Below, piece after piece: positions 26,675 to 35,989 of a DNA stretch of 64,000 nucleotides. The notes below the pieces were generated by a model, which was not told where the DNA came from, searched no databases, and saw only the letters and a program-made list of their open reading frames with translations. How positions within the stretch are numbered: position 1 is the stretch's first letter; the number at the start of each line of letters is the position of its first letter. This DNA comes from Shewanella donghaensis (GTDB lineage Bacteria > Pseudomonadota > Gammaproteobacteria > Enterobacterales > Shewanellaceae), in the NCBI RefSeq assembly GCF_007567505.1, contig NZ_CP041783.1, positions 1,178,001 to 1,242,000 of the forward strand. Direction: 5' to 3'. Made by a program: the position numbers and the translations under genes.

Positions 26675-27130
26675 ATGCTGCAAAGCAAGTCTGATGCAAC
26701 GAAAGAAAACACTCAAACAGCAGAGCTAGATAGCATTAGACAAGATCCCCTTATCGAAAAAGTGCTCAAGCGTTCACCCTCTCATATTGCTGACAGCTTT
26801 ACCAATGAGCAACTCAAAGCCATTAAGCAAGCATTAGGGCCTAACACCTGGGGCGGGCACTTCCTCGATAGTCGCGGTACATTCAAGTTCCCTTTTATAA
26901 AATGGCGTTTTTATTACGTACTCTTATTAGGGAAGAACAAACGCGCTTATACTCGTCGAGAAAAGAACCTATCAATGCTAATGATGTTCGGCTCAATTAG
27001 TTTGTTCATCCTTTTCAGTATGCTCATTGGTTTGTTAATGTTGTACCTATTAAAATCAGCCTTAGGAATTGATTTGTTTCCCAATACGTCATTAGGAATA
27101 TGGGACAGTTTTAAAACCTTGTTTGACTAA
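26675..27130 (+). CDS. Small membrane-anchored protein, function unknown
   Basis: A 151-residue protein with a polar N-terminal half (DPLIEKVLKRSPSHIADSFTNEQLKAIKQAL), a basic patch (GKNKRAYTRREKN) and one or two C-terminal membrane segments (MLMMFGSISLFILFSMLIGLLMLYLLKSAL). I recall similar short proteins in marine gammaproteobacteria but no known function. GGGAA precedes the ATG. A bidirectional terminator separates it from lolE. Confidence 0.75.
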   Translation: MLQSKSDATKENTQTAELDSIRQDPLIEKVLKRSPSHIADSFTNEQLKAIKQALGPNTWGGHFLDSRGTFKFPFIKWRFYYVLLLGKNKRAYTRREKNLSMLMMFGSISLFILFSMLIGLLMLYLLKSALGIDLFPNTSLGIWDSFKTLFD

Positions 27131-27152
27131 CCCCTTATCCCCATTCGCCCAT

Positions 27153-27180
27153 AAAAAAACGCGCTAATGCGCGTTTTAAA
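27153..27180. terminator. Bidirectional terminator between the small membrane protein gene and lolE
   Basis: CGCGC / GCGCG stem with TAAT loop, flanked by A-rich and TTTTAAA ends. Convergent genes on both sides. Confidence 0.82.
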
Positions 27181-27234
27181 TAATTTCTGACTCAATACTA
27201 GTCATTACTAAAATTCATCTAACTAAAAATACCA

Positions 27235-28482
27235 TTAACGGCCAGCTAATGCGGTTGCTGGTGCGATTTTAGTCGCTTTATAAGCTGGATAAATCGTCGC
27301 CAACAAACTCATTACAAAGCCCATTCCGACAACAAAAATGACATCTTGCTGTTGTAACTGCGATGGTAAAAAATCAATAAAGTAAATATCAGACTCAAGT
27401 AATTTAACCCCAAGCAACTGTTCAACTGCACTAGCAAAAGCGCTGAGGTTTAGCGCTAATATCACACCAATCGCGCCGCCAATAGTGCAACCCAGAGCTC
27501 CATTAAGCGCCCCTTGCATAATAAATATCGCCATGACTTGGGCACGTTTAAGCCCCATGGTCATTAAAATAGCGATTTCTGCACTCTTATCTCTAACTGC
27601 CATCACCAAAGTCGATACGATATTGAAACATGCCACGGCAATCACTAGCGCCAGTACAAGGTACATCACCATTCTGACAAGTTGGATGTCTTGGTATAAA
27701 TGCCCTTGGGATCGGGTCCAATTATTCAAATGTAAATATTGGTTCTGTGAATAGCCTAAATCTCGGGTAATGCGAGGTGCACTAAATACTTGATTAACGG
27801 TTATACGCAAACCTGTTACTGAGCCGACTGGCAGCTTTAATACCTCAGCAAGATAAGGCAATGACACATAAGCTTGAGTGGATTCAATTTCTCCGCCCAA
27901 ATCATAAACACCGGCAATAATAAAGCGATGACTTTTGGCGGCGCTGAGTTTATTGGTTTGACCCATGTCAGGGGTATACATAGATAATGTATCCCCAATA
28001 TCTAAATCAAGCTTATCGAGTAAGCTTTGGCCAACCACAATATTATTGGTTTGCGCAGATAATGAAGCCCAGGCGTCTAGAGACATAAATTCATCAATGG
28101 TAGAGACCTTTTCCTCAAATTCAGGATCGATACCATTCAATTCAAGCCCCTGAAAACCGCCTGGCTTTTGTACCAATCCCTGCATCTTAATAAAAGGCGC
28201 AGTGGCGACAATCTCAGGAATACTCTTGGCTGTTTCAGCAATGCCTTGCCAATCATGTAATGGCTCATTCACGCTTAACAGTTCGCCATGAGCCACAACC
28301 CCTAGTAAACGTTGCTCTAACTCTCTTTCAAAACCATTCATGGCCGACAATACAAGAATTAATACCGCAACACCCAGTGCAATACCTGCCGTCGATGCAA
28401 ATGAAATAAATCCAATAAAACCATTAGATTGCCTTGCTCTGTAAAAACGCCAACCAATAATCAGTGGCAACAATGATTTCAT
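27235..28482 (-). CDS. lolE: Lipoprotein-releasing permease LolE
   Basis: A 415-residue FtsX/MacB-type permease with one N-terminal and three C-terminal membrane helices and a large periplasmic domain between (about 50-270). The start (LIIGWRFYRARQSNGFIGFISFASTAGIALGVAVLI) and ATTIYPAYKAT-like end (LLATIYPAYKATKIAPATAL) are characteristic. With LolC and LolD it extracts mature outer-membrane lipoproteins from the inner membrane and hands them to LolA. Its ATG shares one base with the LolD stop. Assignment LolE rather than LolC rests on order and the N-terminal sequence. Confidence 0.93.
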   Translation of the reverse strand: MKSLLPLIIGWRFYRARQSNGFIGFISFASTAGIALGVAVLILVLSAMNGFERELEQRLLGVVAHGELLSVNEPLHDWQGIAETAKSIPEIVATAPFIKMQGLVQKPGGFQGLELNGIDPEFEEKVSTIDEFMSLDAWASLSAQTNNIVVGQSLLDKLDLDIGDTLSMYTPDMGQTNKLSAAKSHRFIIAGVYDLGGEIESTQAYVSLPYLAEVLKLPVGSVTGLRITVNQVFSAPRITRDLGYSQNQYLHLNNWTRSQGHLYQDIQLVRMVMYLVLALVIAVACFNIVSTLVMAVRDKSAEIAILMTMGLKRAQVMAIFIMQGALNGALGCTIGGAIGVILALNLSAFASAVEQLLGVKLLESDIYFIDFLPSQLQQQDVIFVVGMGFVMSLLATIYPAYKATKIAPATALAGR

Positions 28483-29183
28483 TATTTATCTTCCGCTACA
28501 TGCTGTAAAACGCCGTCTTTCATCGTTAATTGACGGTCCATTTTTGCAGCTAATTTATAGTCGTGAGTGACCACAACAAACGCTGTGCCTAATTGCTGCG
28601 CAAGTTCGCGAATGAGCTCATAAACGCTGTCACCACTGCTCGCATCTAAATTACCAGTGGGTTCATCGGCTAATACCAATTTAGGTTTGTTGATTAACGC
28701 TCTGGCGATGGCAACGCGTTGACGTTCGCCGCCTGACAGTTGCGCAGGTATATGCTCTAAGCGATGACCAAGTCCGACACGCTCAAGTAATGCTGTGGCT
28801 TCTGCTAACGCTTGTTTTTTATCTCGCCCTTGAATAAATGCTGGCATCGCCACATTTTCAAGCGCGCTAAACTCAGGGAGTAAATGATGAAACTGATAGA
28901 TAAAGCCTAGGTCTTTATTTCTGACTTCAGCTTGTCTTGATGCATTAAGCTGGTAAAGATTTTCACCGTCAAGCATCACTGTGCCTGATGTCGGTATATC
29001 TAGCGTACCCATAATGTGCAGCAATGTACTCTTGCCTGAACCTGACGTCCCAACAATGGCAAGCTGCTCGCCTTTATAAACCGTTAAATCAACGCTCGAT
29101 AATACCTTGGTGGTGGTTTCACCATCATGAAACTGTTTACTCACGTCACTGACTTCTAATATTACAGAGGATTTATTATTCAT
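28482..29183 (-). CDS. lolD: Lipoprotein-releasing ATPase LolD
   Basis: A 233-residue ABC ATPase with Walker A GTSGSGKST, the LolD-typical Q-loop segment FIYQFHHLLPEFSALENVAMP, signature LSGGERQRVAIARALI, Walker B LVLADEPTGNLD and VVTHD. It powers the LolCDE complex. It overlaps lolC and lolE by one base on each side, so all three are translationally linked. Confidence 0.96.
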   Translation of the reverse strand: MNNKSSVILEVSDVSKQFHDGETTTKVLSSVDLTVYKGEQLAIVGTSGSGKSTLLHIMGTLDIPTSGTVMLDGENLYQLNASRQAEVRNKDLGFIYQFHHLLPEFSALENVAMPAFIQGRDKKQALAEATALLERVGLGHRLEHIPAQLSGGERQRVAIARALINKPKLVLADEPTGNLDASSGDSVYELIRELAQQLGTAFVVVTHDYKLAAKMDRQLTMKDGVLQHVAEDK

Positions 29184-30415
29184 TATTCATGTCTCAAGGC
29201 GGTTGCAGGTTGCACGCGCGCAGCCGTTAATGCGGGATAAATGGTGGCAAGTAATGTCATCACTAAAGTGCCGACAATAATGACGATAATTTGCTGACTG
29301 GCAATGGCGACGGGTAAGTTTTGTCCCACTCCAAGTATTGATATACCTAATACATTTAGGATGGAGTTCAAATTAAAGGTAATAGCGATGCCAGCAATAG
29401 TCCCTAATGCTAATCCTGTTATTGCATTAAGCGATCCTTGCACGATAAAGATATTCATCACTGATTGGGTGGTTAACCCTTGAGTTTTAAGCACTGCGAC
29501 ATCGGCAGTTTTATCAATCACCATCATCACCAGCGCCGAGATAATATTAAACGCGGCAACGGCTACGATTAAACTTAACATCAGCGACATCATATTTTTT
29601 TCCATTTTGACTGCAGCAAATAAATGGCCAAAATCATCGCGCCAATCGCTAGTTTCAATATCAATGTCTTGTAAGGCTAACTTCTCGGTTAGCGTGACAC
29701 CCATTTCAGGTGCGGTGAATGGATCGGTTAAGTAGACCCGTAATTCGTTAATCTCGCTCGGGCTAACTCGCATTAAACGCCTAGCATCTTGATAATGTAC
29801 ATAGGCCAGCACACCATCAACTTGCGAGCCCATTTCAAAAACACCCGCTACAGTAAATTTACGTTGACTAGGCACTGGGCCAAGCGGTGAATACACCACC
29901 CCATCGCCACTTAAAATTCTGACTTTATCGCCGACATTAATCGATAACTTTCGAGCCAGTTCACTGCCTAAAACTATGTTATAACTGCCTGCGGTTAATT
30001 GCTCAAATGCGCTTGAATAGGTATTAGCTACGATGGCCGATAAGTTTTGCTCATACTCTGGAAAAACACCATACACTTGCACTGCGCTAATGTTTTTGCT
30101 GGATTGCACCATAGCTTGTGTCGTAACAGTAGGGGCCAATCCTTGTACTTGCGGTAATGAGGTTAACGATTGAGCTTGGGATTCCCAGTCAGTAAAGCCT
30201 GCATCATTAATCAAGGTTAACTGTGGCACAGCGCCTAAAATACGTTCTTTAAGCTGACCTTCTAAGCCATTCATCACTGAGCTGACAATAATGAGCGCGG
30301 CGACGCCAAGAAAAATGCCCGAAACAGCAAAAAAAGTGATGAAAGAAGCAAATGCATTGGCTTTACGTGTCCGCCAATAGCGGTAGCCCATGAATAGTGA
30401 AAACCGAAAATTCAT
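29183..30415 (-). CDS. lolC: Lipoprotein-releasing permease LolC
   Basis: A 410-residue FtsX-type permease, paralogous to LolE, with an N-terminal helix (ASFITFFAVSGIFLGVAALIIV), periplasmic domain and three C-terminal helices ending LLATIYPALTAARVQPATAL. LolC is the subunit that binds LolA through a periplasmic hook. First gene of lolCDE; the divergent PilZ gene starts 134 bp away. Confidence 0.93.
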   Translation of the reverse strand: MNFRFSLFMGYRYWRTRKANAFASFITFFAVSGIFLGVAALIIVSSVMNGLEGQLKERILGAVPQLTLINDAGFTDWESQAQSLTSLPQVQGLAPTVTTQAMVQSSKNISAVQVYGVFPEYEQNLSAIVANTYSSAFEQLTAGSYNIVLGSELARKLSINVGDKVRILSGDGVVYSPLGPVPSQRKFTVAGVFEMGSQVDGVLAYVHYQDARRLMRVSPSEINELRVYLTDPFTAPEMGVTLTEKLALQDIDIETSDWRDDFGHLFAAVKMEKNMMSLMLSLIVAVAAFNIISALVMMVIDKTADVAVLKTQGLTTQSVMNIFIVQGSLNAITGLALGTIAGIAITFNLNSILNVLGISILGVGQNLPVAIASQQIIVIIVGTLVMTLLATIYPALTAARVQPATALRHE

Positions 30416-30549
30416 AAAGAAAGGTGCATCCTTGGTGTTTATAGGAATAAAAAGCAGCAGTTTAATTTAACACAGACCCTAAAACTTGCTAAATCATTAA
30501 GATGGGCATGATAATAGGGGTATTAGTTTGATAAATAAAGAGGCAAACC

Positions 30550-31167
30550 TTGTTCACTGAATCCAATGCATACTTTACCGTGCCTCATGACTTTTCAGTT
30601 TATCTCGAAAGCTGGTCTGATTCTAAAGGTATTCCGTCTGAACAAGACCTACGTTCAATGCAATCAGTGGGTCTTAAGTTACTGTCTGAAGTAAAAGAAT
30701 TAGAGGCGACTTGCCTGCTACAGTTAAGAAATTTAGATAATGACGCTAAAGCAGTAGTCGACTTTTTGAAGCTACAATCCCGTAAAGTGGATTTAGTATT
30801 GCATCATGTGCTTGAAAAAGAAGTGCAAGCAGGTGAACAGTTTAATGGCAGTCATTTTGGTGGCAGTGGCATTACGCTGATATCTGATTGCCCATTAACT
30901 GTCGACGATTACTATAAAACCTCTATTTATATCAGTAGTGAACTAGTTGCTATCCTATGTTTATGCCAGGTTAGCCAGTGCCAACCAGTTGCGATTGCCG
31001 ATGCCGATGACAACCGCGCGGATAATCAAACGACGCAATACAATATCACTCTGGAGTTTAGCCAAATTTTAGATGCTGATGTCGAACAATTAGTGAAAGC
31101 GAGTTTAACTGTGCAGCAAAAAATGCTGAAACAGCGTAAACAAATTCGCCAACAAGCAGCGGAATAG
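30550..31167 (+). CDS. PilZ-domain protein, TTG start
   Basis: A 205-residue protein. TTG start supported by AAGAGG six bases upstream. The middle region (SGITLISDCPLTVDDYY) corresponds to the DxSxxG-type strand of PilZ domains, but the usual RxxxR c-di-GMP motif is only loosely present (QSRKVD). The C-terminal helix is basic (QQKMLKQRKQIRQQ). Probably a c-di-GMP-linked or degenerate PilZ protein. The same placement beside mfd is seen in Shewanella as I recall. Confidence 0.72.
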   Translation: MFTESNAYFTVPHDFSVYLESWSDSKGIPSEQDLRSMQSVGLKLLSEVKELEATCLLQLRNLDNDAKAVVDFLKLQSRKVDLVLHHVLEKEVQAGEQFNGSHFGGSGITLISDCPLTVDDYYKTSIYISSELVAILCLCQVSQCQPVAIADADDNRADNQTTQYNITLEFSQILDADVEQLVKASLTVQQKMLKQRKQIRQQAAE

Positions 31168-31201
31168 CACATTATTTCCTGCATATTGTCATCAGCTTGC
31201 A

Positions 31202-31251
31202 TATAATAGCTGTCATAATTTGGTGATAATCAACTATCACCTAACCAAATT
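31202..31251 (+). promoter_or_regulatory. mfd leader: -10 box and hairpin
   Basis: A perfect TATAAT at 31202-31207 is followed by a hairpin GGTGATA / TATCACC (31222-31241, six-base loop). AATTTGG (31217-31223) can alternatively pair with CCAAATT (31245-31251). No good -35 box is visible. About 75 nt of leader remain before mfd. Confidence 0.35.
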
Positions 31252-31325
31252 GAGTTAAACGTCGGCTTGGAAAGTCACGCTTGCTGAATTTATCACTTTA
31301 TAAAAGAAGTTAGTTTACCTATTCA

Positions 31326-34300
31326 ATGAAGAATTTTAGCGTTCTAACACCGCCAAGTGTTAAAAAAGGCCAACAGTTTCAAACCTTAACCACACTTGGA
31401 GGCGTCTCTCAAGCTATTACGCTTTCAAGCCTAATTTCGCAGCATTCAGGTACCAGCCTCATTGTAACCAGCGACACGCCAAGTGCATTGCAGCTTGAAG
31501 TCGAACTGGGCTACCTGTTGGCTGAATCAGAAATCAACGTCTGTTTATTCCCCGATCGCGAGACGCTGCCTTATGACAGTTTCTCACCCCATCAAGACTT
31601 GATTTCCCAGCGTTTAGAAACTTTAGCCCAAATGAGCCAATCACAGCACAATGTCATCATAGTGCCAGTGAACACCTTAATGGTTAAGTTACCGCCTAAA
31701 TCCTATTTAACATCAAACGTGATGTTATTAAAAAAAGGCGATACCTATCAATTACAACAAGTTAGACAACATCTAACTGACACTGGCTATTACTTGGTTG
31801 ATCAAGTTTATGAGCATGGTGAGTTTGCGATTCGTGGCTCTATTCTCGATATATTCCCTACCGGTTTTCAAGAGCCATTACGCATTGAATTATTCGATGA
31901 CGAAGTTGAGTCTATCCGTCATTTTGATGTCGATACTCAGCGCTCAAAAGAAGAAATTGATTCGATAAGAATGCTACCAGCAAAAGAGTTTCCGACTGAT
32001 GCTGCTGGAATTGAAGGTTTTAGACAACGCTATCGTCGCCGTTTTGAAGTGATATCAAAAGAAGCCGAATCAGTTTATCAACAAGTCAGTCGTGGCCTCA
32101 TGCCTGCAGGTATTGAGAACTACTTACCGCTGTTTTTTGAAGAATCTGCCAATCTATTTGATTATATTCCCCAGGATACGCAATTAATCACCCTTGGTGA
32201 TATTGAGCAAGCGAGCGAACATCATTTAGTTGAGATTAAAGCACGATATGAAGATCGCCGCGTTGACCCATTAAAACCACTACTGGCACCGCAAGAACTA
32301 TACATTCTTACCGATGAGCTTTTTGCTGCCTTTAAAAATTACACTCGCTCGCAAATCACCACTCCATCAAAAAATGCTGAAGGTGAAATTGAGGTTATTG
32401 CTAAATCTCAGCAAGCAAATGCTACAACACTGCCTGACATCAACGCCAACCATAAGCTCAAGCAACCCTTACTGAACTTGCAAGAATACAGTCAATCTCA
32501 AACCCAGTTAGTCTTCAGTGCCGAATCTGAAGGACGACGTGAAGCGCTGATTGAGTTGCTGGGTAAAATAGGTATTAAACCAAAGCAATTTAACCATTTA
32601 AATGCCTTCATTGCCGCAAAAGAACCCATTGGTTTAATCGTTTCACCTTTGTCACAAGGTTGCATGCTTCATGACACACCTAAGGGCGATATTAGTGTCA
32701 TTTGTGAGACCGAGCTATTTGGCCAACGTATCTCACAGCGCCGCCGCCGTGAAAAGCAAAAACAGGTTAGTTCAGATGTACTAGTTAAGAATTTAGCCGA
32801 GCTTAAAGTCGGTGATCCTATCGTGCATTTAGAACACGGGGTTGCGCTATATCAAGGTCTAGTCACTCTTGATACTGGCGGGTTAGTGGCTGAATATATG
32901 CAACTTGAATATACCGGAGGCGACAAACTGTATGTGCCGGTGTCATCACTGCATCTTATTAGCCGCTATAGCGTCGGCGCAGATGAAAACCCAACACTCA
33001 ATAAATTAGGTAACGAAACCTGGTCTAAAGCCAAGAAAAAAGCCATTGAGAAAATTCGTGATGTGGCAGCTGAATTACTGGATGTCTATGCAAGACGCCA
33101 AGCGCGCCCTGGTGATGCCGTTAAAATTGATGCCGAAGAATATGCTCAATTCTCGCAAGGTTTCCCGTTTGAAGAAACTGTCGATCAAGAAACCGCGATT
33201 GAAGCCGTACTCACCGACATGCAAACACCGATGGCGATGGACAGATTAGTCTGTGGTGATGTTGGTTTTGGTAAAACTGAAGTCGCGATGCGCGCAGCTT
33301 TTGTGGCCGTAAATGCTGGTAAACAAGTGGTGGTATTAGTGCCAACGACCCTGCTTGCCCAGCAACACTATGAAAACTTTAAAGATCGCTTCGCCGATTG
33401 GCCAATGGTGATTGAAGTCATGTCGCGCTTTCGTTCAGCTAAAGAGCAAACTCAAGTACTCAAATCATTATCTGACGGTAAAGTCGATATCGTTATAGGT
33501 ACCCATAAATTACTGCAAGCTGAAGCTAATTTTGAAAACTTAGGTTTACTGGTTATCGATGAAGAACATCGATTTGGTGTGCGCCAAAAAGAAAAGATTA
33601 AAGCCCTGCGCGCCAATGTAGACATTTTAACGCTGACCGCAACACCTATTCCAAGAACACTCAATATGGCGATGTCGGGCATGCGAGATTTATCTATCAT
33701 CGCCACTCCACCAGCAAAACGCCTTGCGGTTAAAACCTTTGTGCGTGAATACGATATCGCCACAGTACGAGAAGCCATATTGCGTGAAATTCTGCGTGGT
33801 GGCCAAGTGTACTTTTTACATAATAATGTTGAAACCATTGAGAAATGTGCTCAAGACATTCGCGAGTTACTACCAGAAGCGCGGGTTGTATCAGCCCACG
33901 GTCAAATGCGTGAACGTGAACTTGAAAAAGTAATGTCAGAGTTTTACCACCAGCGCTTTAACGTACTTGTGTGTACCACCATTATTGAAACCGGTATTGA
34001 TGTACCAAGCGCCAATACCATTATTATCAATAGAGCGGATAAATTTGGTTTAGCCCAATTACACCAATTACGTGGCCGTGTTGGTCGCTCACATCACCAA
34101 GCTTATGCTTACTTGATGACACCACACCCTAAACTTATGAGCACAGATGCTCGTAAGCGATTAGCAGCAATTGATGCACTAGAAGATTTAGGTGCTGGCT
34201 TTATGCTGGCAACACAAGATTTAGAAATACGCGGCGCAGGTGAATTACTGGGCGACGAACAAAGCGGTCATATATCTAAAATTGGTTTTAGTCTTTACAT

Positions 34301-34829
34301 GGAAATGCTTGAATCAGCCGTTAAAGCCCTTAAAGAAGGTAAGGAGCCTTCGCTGGACTACATGCTGAAATCACAATGTGAAGTCGAACTTCGTATTCCT
34401 GCATTGCTACCTGATGATTATGTTTCAGACGTTAATATGCGTTTATCGCTTTATAAGCGTATCGCCAACTGCGAAACAGAAAGAATGATAGATGAGCTGA
34501 AAGTTGAGTTTATTGATCGCTTTGGCATGCTGCCTGAGCCGACTAAGAACTTAATGGAATTGACCGTATATAAACATAAAGCTACGGCGTTAGGGGCAAC
34601 GAAGATTGAAATGCACGCTAAAGGTGGCAGTATCGAATTTAGCGATGACCATAAAATAGACCCAATGTTTATCATTGGTTTATTACAAAGCCAACCAAAA
34701 ATTTATCGAATGGAAGGCTCAAATAAGTTAAGGTTCACTATGCCTGCAGAAACCAGCAAGCAACGACTAGACTTAATTAAGATGTTATTAGAACAACTCC
34801 ATAAACACCGTACTGGAGCAACTAAATAG
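31326..34829 (+). CDS. mfd: Transcription-repair coupling factor Mfd
   Basis: A 1167-residue protein that removes stalled RNA polymerase and recruits UvrA (E. coli 1148). The N-terminal UvrB-like region (SGTSLIVTSD, YDSFSPHQDLISQRL) is followed by the RNA-polymerase-interacting CarD-like domain (GDPIVHLEHGVALYQGL), the RecG-like translocase with Walker A GDVGFGKTEVAMRAA near 643-650 and DEEHRFG near 744, LTATPIPRTLNMAMSGMRDLS, and the C-terminal TRCF domain. An extra linker rich in K, N and Q (about 340-380) accounts for the added length. Followed with a one-base overlap by the CsiV-like gene. Confidence 0.97.
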   Translation: MKNFSVLTPPSVKKGQQFQTLTTLGGVSQAITLSSLISQHSGTSLIVTSDTPSALQLEVELGYLLAESEINVCLFPDRETLPYDSFSPHQDLISQRLETLAQMSQSQHNVIIVPVNTLMVKLPPKSYLTSNVMLLKKGDTYQLQQVRQHLTDTGYYLVDQVYEHGEFAIRGSILDIFPTGFQEPLRIELFDDEVESIRHFDVDTQRSKEEIDSIRMLPAKEFPTDAAGIEGFRQRYRRRFEVISKEAESVYQQVSRGLMPAGIENYLPLFFEESANLFDYIPQDTQLITLGDIEQASEHHLVEIKARYEDRRVDPLKPLLAPQELYILTDELFAAFKNYTRSQITTPSKNAEGEIEVIAKSQQANATTLPDINANHKLKQPLLNLQEYSQSQTQLVFSAESEGRREALIELLGKIGIKPKQFNHLNAFIAAKEPIGLIVSPLSQGCMLHDTPKGDISVICETELFGQRISQRRRREKQKQVSSDVLVKNLAELKVGDPIVHLEHGVALYQGLVTLDTGGLVAEYMQLEYTGGDKLYVPVSSLHLISRYSVGADENPTLNKLGNETWSKAKKKAIEKIRDVAAELLDVYARRQARPGDAVKIDAEEYAQFSQGFPFEETVDQETAIEAVLTDMQTPMAMDRLVCGDVGFGKTEVAMRAAFVAVNAGKQVVVLVPTTLLAQQHYENFKDRFADWPMVIEVMSRFRSAKEQTQVLKSLSDGKVDIVIGTHKLLQAEANFENLGLLVIDEEHRFGVRQKEKIKALRANVDILTLTATPIPRTLNMAMSGMRDLSIIATPPAKRLAVKTFVREYDIATVREAILREILRGGQVYFLHNNVETIEKCAQDIRELLPEARVVSAHGQMRERELEKVMSEFYHQRFNVLVCTTIIETGIDVPSANTIIINRADKFGLAQLHQLRGRVGRSHHQAYAYLMTPHPKLMSTDARKRLAAIDALEDLGAGFMLATQDLEIRGAGELLGDEQSGHISKIGFSLYMEMLESAVKALKEGKEPSLDYMLKSQCEVELRIPALLPDDYVSDVNMRLSLYKRIANCETERMIDELKVEFIDRFGMLPEPTKNLMELTVYKHKATALGATKIEMHAKGGSIEFSDDHKIDPMFIIGLLQSQPKIYRMEGSNKLRFTMPAETSKQRLDLIKMLLEQLHKHRTGATK

Positions 34830-35797
34830 TGCTGCGTAATATTGTTTTATCCATTGCCGCTTTAGCGGCAATCACAACACCCATTCATGCCCAAGCTAAA
34901 TCATGGTTTGAAGTTGAAGTGTATGTATTTGAAAGACAAACTAACAGTGTCGAAAAGTGGCAAGAAAATACTGCTGCGGCGCCCAATAGTAAGAATGTCG
35001 ACTTAATTACGCCAATGATCAGTAATGATATTACAGGCGTTGCTTTGGGCTTATCAGGTTGCACCTCAACGGATTGGACCAGCAGCGAAGTTGACTGCCA
35101 AGATCCGTTAGTCAGCGCTAACAAAACAACTTTCCCAAGCCAGGTGCCCTTTTCGATTGCTGCTGCAGAACCTCAACAAGCCTACTTAGGCGATGGTCCA
35201 GTATTACTGGCTGAATCGCAAAGTGAGTTTGCAGAGATCATTCAATCAGTGCGCCGCGAATCAAATGTACGCAGCTTGCTTCACATCACTTGGCAGCAAG
35301 ATATGAAATCTCGTAATCGTGCTAAACCAATGAGAATTTTTGCAGGTAAAGACTACTCTGAAGAGTTTGAGTATTCTGGTAATGCGATTACTGAACTACA
35401 AGATGACGAGTTTTCGAGTTTTGATTTCAACGCTAATTTCGGCAGCTTTGGAAGTTTAGTCAGCGAGCCGCAAACATCGCCTGTTTGGGAGCTAGACGGT
35501 AATATTAATATTTACCTAAGCCACTATCTGTTTATTGAAACAAACTTGGCTTTGCGTCAACCAATTCAAAAGAAAGTCGTTCAAAATGAATACTATCAGT
35601 ACTCAACGCCTACTGATGCCGATAAAGTGATGAGTCCGTTTTTACAGTCTATTCCAATGGTACAAAATCGTCGCGTAAGAAGCGGCGAAGTCCATTATTT
35701 TGACCACCCAAATTTCGGCATTGTTATGCAAATCAGAAAAATGGAACAACCATCAGAAACAAGACCCGCTAGCTTATCGATTGATGCTGCTGATTAG
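34829..35797 (+). CDS. csiV: CsiV-family periplasmic protein
   Basis: A 322-residue exported protein with signal peptide (LRNIVLSIAALAAITTPIHAQA, cleavage near residue 24). The mature start WFEVEVYVFERQ and the IYLSHYLFIETNLALR and RRVRSGEVHYFDHPNFGIVMQIRK segments are those of the CsiV family, described in Vibrio cholerae as a peptidoglycan-binding partner of the PBP1a activator LpoA. GTG start shares one base with the mfd stop. The name is from family recall, so moderate confidence for function; the gene itself is clear. Confidence 0.8.
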   Translation: MLRNIVLSIAALAAITTPIHAQAKSWFEVEVYVFERQTNSVEKWQENTAAAPNSKNVDLITPMISNDITGVALGLSGCTSTDWTSSEVDCQDPLVSANKTTFPSQVPFSIAAAEPQQAYLGDGPVLLAESQSEFAEIIQSVRRESNVRSLLHITWQQDMKSRNRAKPMRIFAGKDYSEEFEYSGNAITELQDDEFSSFDFNANFGSFGSLVSEPQTSPVWELDGNINIYLSHYLFIETNLALRQPIQKKVVQNEYYQYSTPTDADKVMSPFLQSIPMVQNRRVRSGEVHYFDHPNFGIVMQIRKMEQPSETRPASLSIDAAD

Positions 35798-35877
35798 ATA
35801 GTGCTTATTAAATAGTGCGGATTAATAGCGAGTAACTGCGTGCTAGCGCTTGATGTAAGTGGTAATAAGTTTGATGT

Positions 35878-35910
35878 AAAAAAGAGCTAATCAATTGATT
35901 AGCTCTTTTT
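35878..35910. terminator. Terminator after mfd-csiV
   Basis: A long self-complementary stretch (GAGCTAATCA and TGATTAGCTC arms at 35884-35905) flanked by six A and five T. It can act in both directions, also for nagZ. Confidence 0.87.
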
Positions 35911-35989
35911 CTTTATTTAAGCCACAAAGAATATGTCTAAATTCGCGAATACATTCATCAGGACATTAATAAATGCATTAATAAGTGCA

